DNA from: a virus
Length of the DNA stretch: 32,379 nt
IMG/VR virus record: IMGVR_UViG_3300024520_000317
Coordinates: 1-32,379 of that record
Strand: one strand, 5' to 3'
Each line of letters starts with the position of its first letter. Within the stretch, counting starts at the first letter, position 1. Below the pieces are notes generated by a model. It was not told where the DNA came from and did no database searches. It worked only from the letters and a program-made list of their open reading frames with translations. This document shows, in pieces, positions 30,810-32,379 of this stretch. The position numbers were made by a program, and so were the translations under genes.

Positions 30810-30828
30810 GATTATTGATTTTTAAAAT

Positions 30829-30850
30829 GGGGCGTTCTTATGGTTGCCCC
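30829..30850 (-). terminator. Hairpin between the first and second early genes
   Basis: GGGGC and GCCCC form a 5-bp stem with a 12-nt loop; on the minus strand ATTTTAAAAATC follows. The U-tract is interrupted, so it may attenuate and not fully stop early transcription. Confidence 0.45.
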
Positions 30851-30856
30851 TTTGGT

Positions 30857-31045
30857 TTAGATTCTTTTTAGCATCCAATCTTTTTGTTGCTCAACGCTTT
30901 CTAAATCGTGATACCAAAAACAGTCTTCTAAAATTCCTTGAGTACTCGTTGGTTCTCCATTTTCTTGTTTCGACATTGACTTAACGATTAATTCAAGTTC
31001 TTGAGTAGTCTTAGCTGATTCGATTTGATTCCTTAGATTTTCCAT
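30857..31045 (-). CDS. First gene of the early operon, small acidic protein
   Basis: 62 residues, acidic and helical (NQIESAKTTQELELIVKSM), with one Cys and a Trp-rich end. It is the first gene after the promoter at 31108-31141 and is separated from the next gene by a hairpin. First early genes often encode host-takeover factors, but nothing in the sequence shows that here. Confidence 0.6.
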   Translation of the reverse strand: MENLRNQIESAKTTQELELIVKSMSKQENGEPTSTQGILEDCFWYHDLESVEQQKDWMLKRI

Positions 31046-31107
31046 AACTCGTTGATTTTTAATTGATTAACTTATTTGAGCACCCACCATTGGGCTTTCT
31101 TCATCCC

Positions 31108-31141
31108 CAAATATATATAATAGTTTTGTTATTATACCAAA
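31108..31141 (-). promoter_or_regulatory. Bacteroidetes-type promoter for the early operon
   Basis: On the minus strand a TTTG (-33) at 31141-31138 and TATATTTG (-7, consensus TAnnTTTG) at 31115-31108, separated by 22 bases, within an A/T-rich 118-bp gap. The start of transcription would fall near 31100, about 55 bases before the first early gene. It is the only clear consensus promoter I found. Confidence 0.75.
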
Positions 31142-31163
31142 ACTTAGAGAAGAAAATAGAGCC

Positions 31164-31877
31164 TTAGAGCTTCATCATCTGATTGATAACCGTATGCCCT
31201 CCGATGCAAACCGCACAGCCTATCGCTGGTTTCTTGCCTCTCTTAGCATAAGCAAATGCGTACTTATCATTATCAATACCGCAGCCTACTTGAGTCCCGA
31301 ATACCTTGAAGTTTTGACCTACATAATACTCTGTATAGCATTGGGTATGGAGATGCCCCTGAATGGTACTCTGCATATCAGCTCTACATTTAGTCCGAGC
31401 CGTTCCACCCTCTCCATGAATGAATTGAACATTATCATATACTACCCTATCTGTGAACCTCCAGCTTGGAGCTCTCAGGACTTCGTTGTAGCTCTTTATC
31501 CATGCCTTAGGTATTCCTCCTGAGAAAGCTTTGCGAGCTACTATCCTATCATGATTACCGATAATCACATCAGCTACAGGAAAGGCTTCAATCCATTTCT
31601 CCAGCTTATTGATAGCAAGCTCCAATTCGTCCCCAGCTGAGATACCATCAGGGTCAGTTTCGTGATAGCTCGAGTAGTGGTTATCGATTATGTCTCCAAT
31701 GAATACTACCTGATTACAATTCCATCTCTGATACGTATCAACGCAATGCTGATAGTAACCCTCAAGAGAGAATGGTTCGTGGAGGTCTCCGATAACTAAG
31801 ATGCGCCTCTCCTGAGCAGTTAGATTATTGAAAGCAGCTAATCGGTTACCGCTTAATCTCGGTCTTTGCTCAGTCAT
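31164..31877 (-). CDS. Calcineurin-like metallophosphatase
   Basis: 237 residues from ATG 31877 (MTEQRP). All five phosphoesterase motifs are present in order: GDLH (30-33), GDIID, GNHD, a HGEGG segment and GHLH. The enzyme binds two metal ions; phage members can act on nucleotides, cyclic nucleotides or phosphoproteins, or DNA ends, and the substrate cannot be told here. It ends the late operon, 118 bp before the early promoter. ATG 31886 is an alternative start; it overlaps the 66-residue gene. A 5' fragment of a second version is at 1-175. Confidence 0.9.
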   Translation of the reverse strand: MTEQRPRLSGNRLAAFNNLTAQERRILVIGDLHEPFSLEGYYQHCVDTYQRWNCNQVVFIGDIIDNHYSSYHETDPDGISAGDELELAINKLEKWIEAFPVADVIIGNHDRIVARKAFSGGIPKAWIKSYNEVLRAPSWRFTDRVVYDNVQFIHGEGGTARTKCRADMQSTIQGHLHTQCYTEYYVGQNFKVFGTQVGCGIDNDKYAFAYAKRGKKPAIGCAVCIGGHTVINQMMKL

Positions 31878-32070
31878 TCTCTGCATGAACCTGATATGCA
31901 AACTCAGTATCCAGCTTGGCAATCTCGATGAGGTCATTATCCCATGCCTTCGCAGCCTGAGCTCTCTCTTCGGTAGTAGATTCTACTCCAAGATTAGCCT
32001 GACGGCTTGCGTTTCTCTTAAGGTATCTATCTATTGCTTCTCGTATTCCTTGATTCTCGTGATATGTCAT
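31870..32070 (-). CDS. Small soluble protein of unknown function (right copy)
   Basis: 66 residues, the second version of the gene at 168-368, differing at three positions with conservative changes. Context is the same: ATGA overlap with the spanin-candidate gene and an 8-nt overlap with the metallophosphatase. No motif recognised. Confidence 0.8.
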   Translation of the reverse strand: MTYHENQGIREAIDRYLKRNASRQANLGVESTTEERAQAAKAWDNDLIEIAKLDTEFAYQVHAEND

Positions 32071-32379
32071 AGTTGGTAGCCTAATATTCCACTTATCTGA
32101 TGATTAATACTATACCCGTAATCTACTCCAAACATAATTCTTTTATGCAAGATGAGAATACCTCCTCCAATAACGGGAGAGGTAGCTTTCTTGAAATCAC
32201 TTATTACTCCAGCTCGAGCATATAGTCCTATTCGTAGCCTCTCAGGAGATGAGCTCAGAGATATCTGAAGTTTCTCAGATTGGTTCTGATAATTGCTCCA
32301 GCTGACTCGGACTGAACTACGCTTAAACTGAGCAATAGTATCATAATTAAGCTTCTCAGAGAGCCATGCCTCTACGATT
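32067..32379 (-). CDS. Spanin candidate, 3' part, cut by window edge (right copy)
   Basis: About 103 codons of the C-terminal, beta-rich part of the gene that is complete at 365-949. It ends in GYQL instead of GYRL. The 5' part lies outside the window. Substitutions relative to the left copy concentrate around the beta hairpins near the C-terminus. The reading frame is intact. Confidence 0.8.
   Translation of the reverse strand, partial: IVEAWLSEKLNYDTIAQFKRSSVRVSWSNYQNQSEKLQISLSSSPERLRIGLYARAGVISDFKKATSPVIGGGILILHKRIMFGVDYGYSINHQISGILGYQL

Larger units (their letters stand above)
31703..32379. repeat. Right-end copy of the diverged ~677-bp terminal direct repeat
   Basis: Same locus as positions 1-677 in a second haplotype. 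Gene order and frames are fully conserved between copies. If the ends are overlapped, the non-redundant circle is about 31.7 kb. Here the metallophosphatase gene is complete and the spanin-candidate gene is cut by the window edge; in the left copy it is the other way round. Confidence 0.95.

Noticed and set aside
31090-31128. Plus-strand promoter with TAGTTTTG
   Set aside because: The box fits TAnnTTTG but the nearest TTG upstream is 28 bases away and no gene lies on the plus strand; the minus-strand promoter in the same gap fits better.
1-32379. tRNA genes
   Set aside because: No cloverleaf-like segment or TTC-containing T-loop pattern noted in intergenic regions, which are few and short; I could not run a tRNA search.

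Overview
The window reads as an essentially complete genome of a tailed phage (siphovirus-like) of a Bacteroidetes/Flavobacteriia host. Every supportable gene lies on the minus strand, so transcription runs from high to low coordinates. Evidence for the host group: the only clear classical promoter has Bacteroidetes-type boxes (TTTG / TAnnTTTG), most starts lack a Shine-Dalgarno and follow A-rich leaders, and many proteins resemble those of Bacteroidetes phages (BspA-like adhesin, DUF3127-like OB-fold protein, DUF6291-like protein). No integrase was seen, so a strictly lytic lifestyle is likelier. The two ends (1-677 and 31703-32379) are the same locus in two versions about 93% identical, with no indels. 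The unit is therefore a circle or terminally redundant molecule of about 31.7 kb closed from two haplotypes.

Layout in order of transcription: (1) An early promoter at about 31108-31141 fires into small early genes (29.2-31.0 kb). (2) Replication/recombination follows: ERF annealing protein, YqaJ-like exonuclease, OB-fold ssDNA-binding protein, NinG, an orphan DnaA domain IV protein, and a DUF6291-like protein whose gene carries five 12-bp repeats (25.1-29.2 kb). (3) A regulatory stretch holds a sigma-like factor and membrane proteins (23.4-25.1 kb). (4) A DNA-modification cassette (19.8-23.4 kb) reads ParB-like protein, DpdA-like transglycosylase, SAM methyltransferase, QueD, QueE, FolE. QueC is absent, so the pathway should stop at 7-carboxy-7-deazaguanine. 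(5) Terminase subunits (18.2-19.8 kb). (6) Tail genes: a chaperone with a classic U_UUU_UUA -1 slippery site, gp10-like protein, Dit-like protein, a large hub/tip protein, a fibre-like protein and the tape measure (10.4-18.2 kb). (7) Head genes: protease, scaffold, capsid, a probable tail tube, then portal and connectors (3.0-10.4 kb). (8) A BspA-like adhesin and lysis genes (holin, endolysin, spanin candidate), ending in a metallophosphatase that closes the circle.

The most interesting system is anti-restriction. The phage encodes a guanine-modification cassette without QueC but with a linked methyltransferase and ParB-like protein. By eye its genome is also almost devoid of GATC (two sites) and has no GGCC or CCGG, while AGCT is abundant. 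A second notable item is a duplicated 39-bp bipartite intergenic element upstream of the scaffold/capsid genes and of the post-capsid genes. Together with tandem terminators at 7478-7557 it would delimit a high-level capsid transcription unit.
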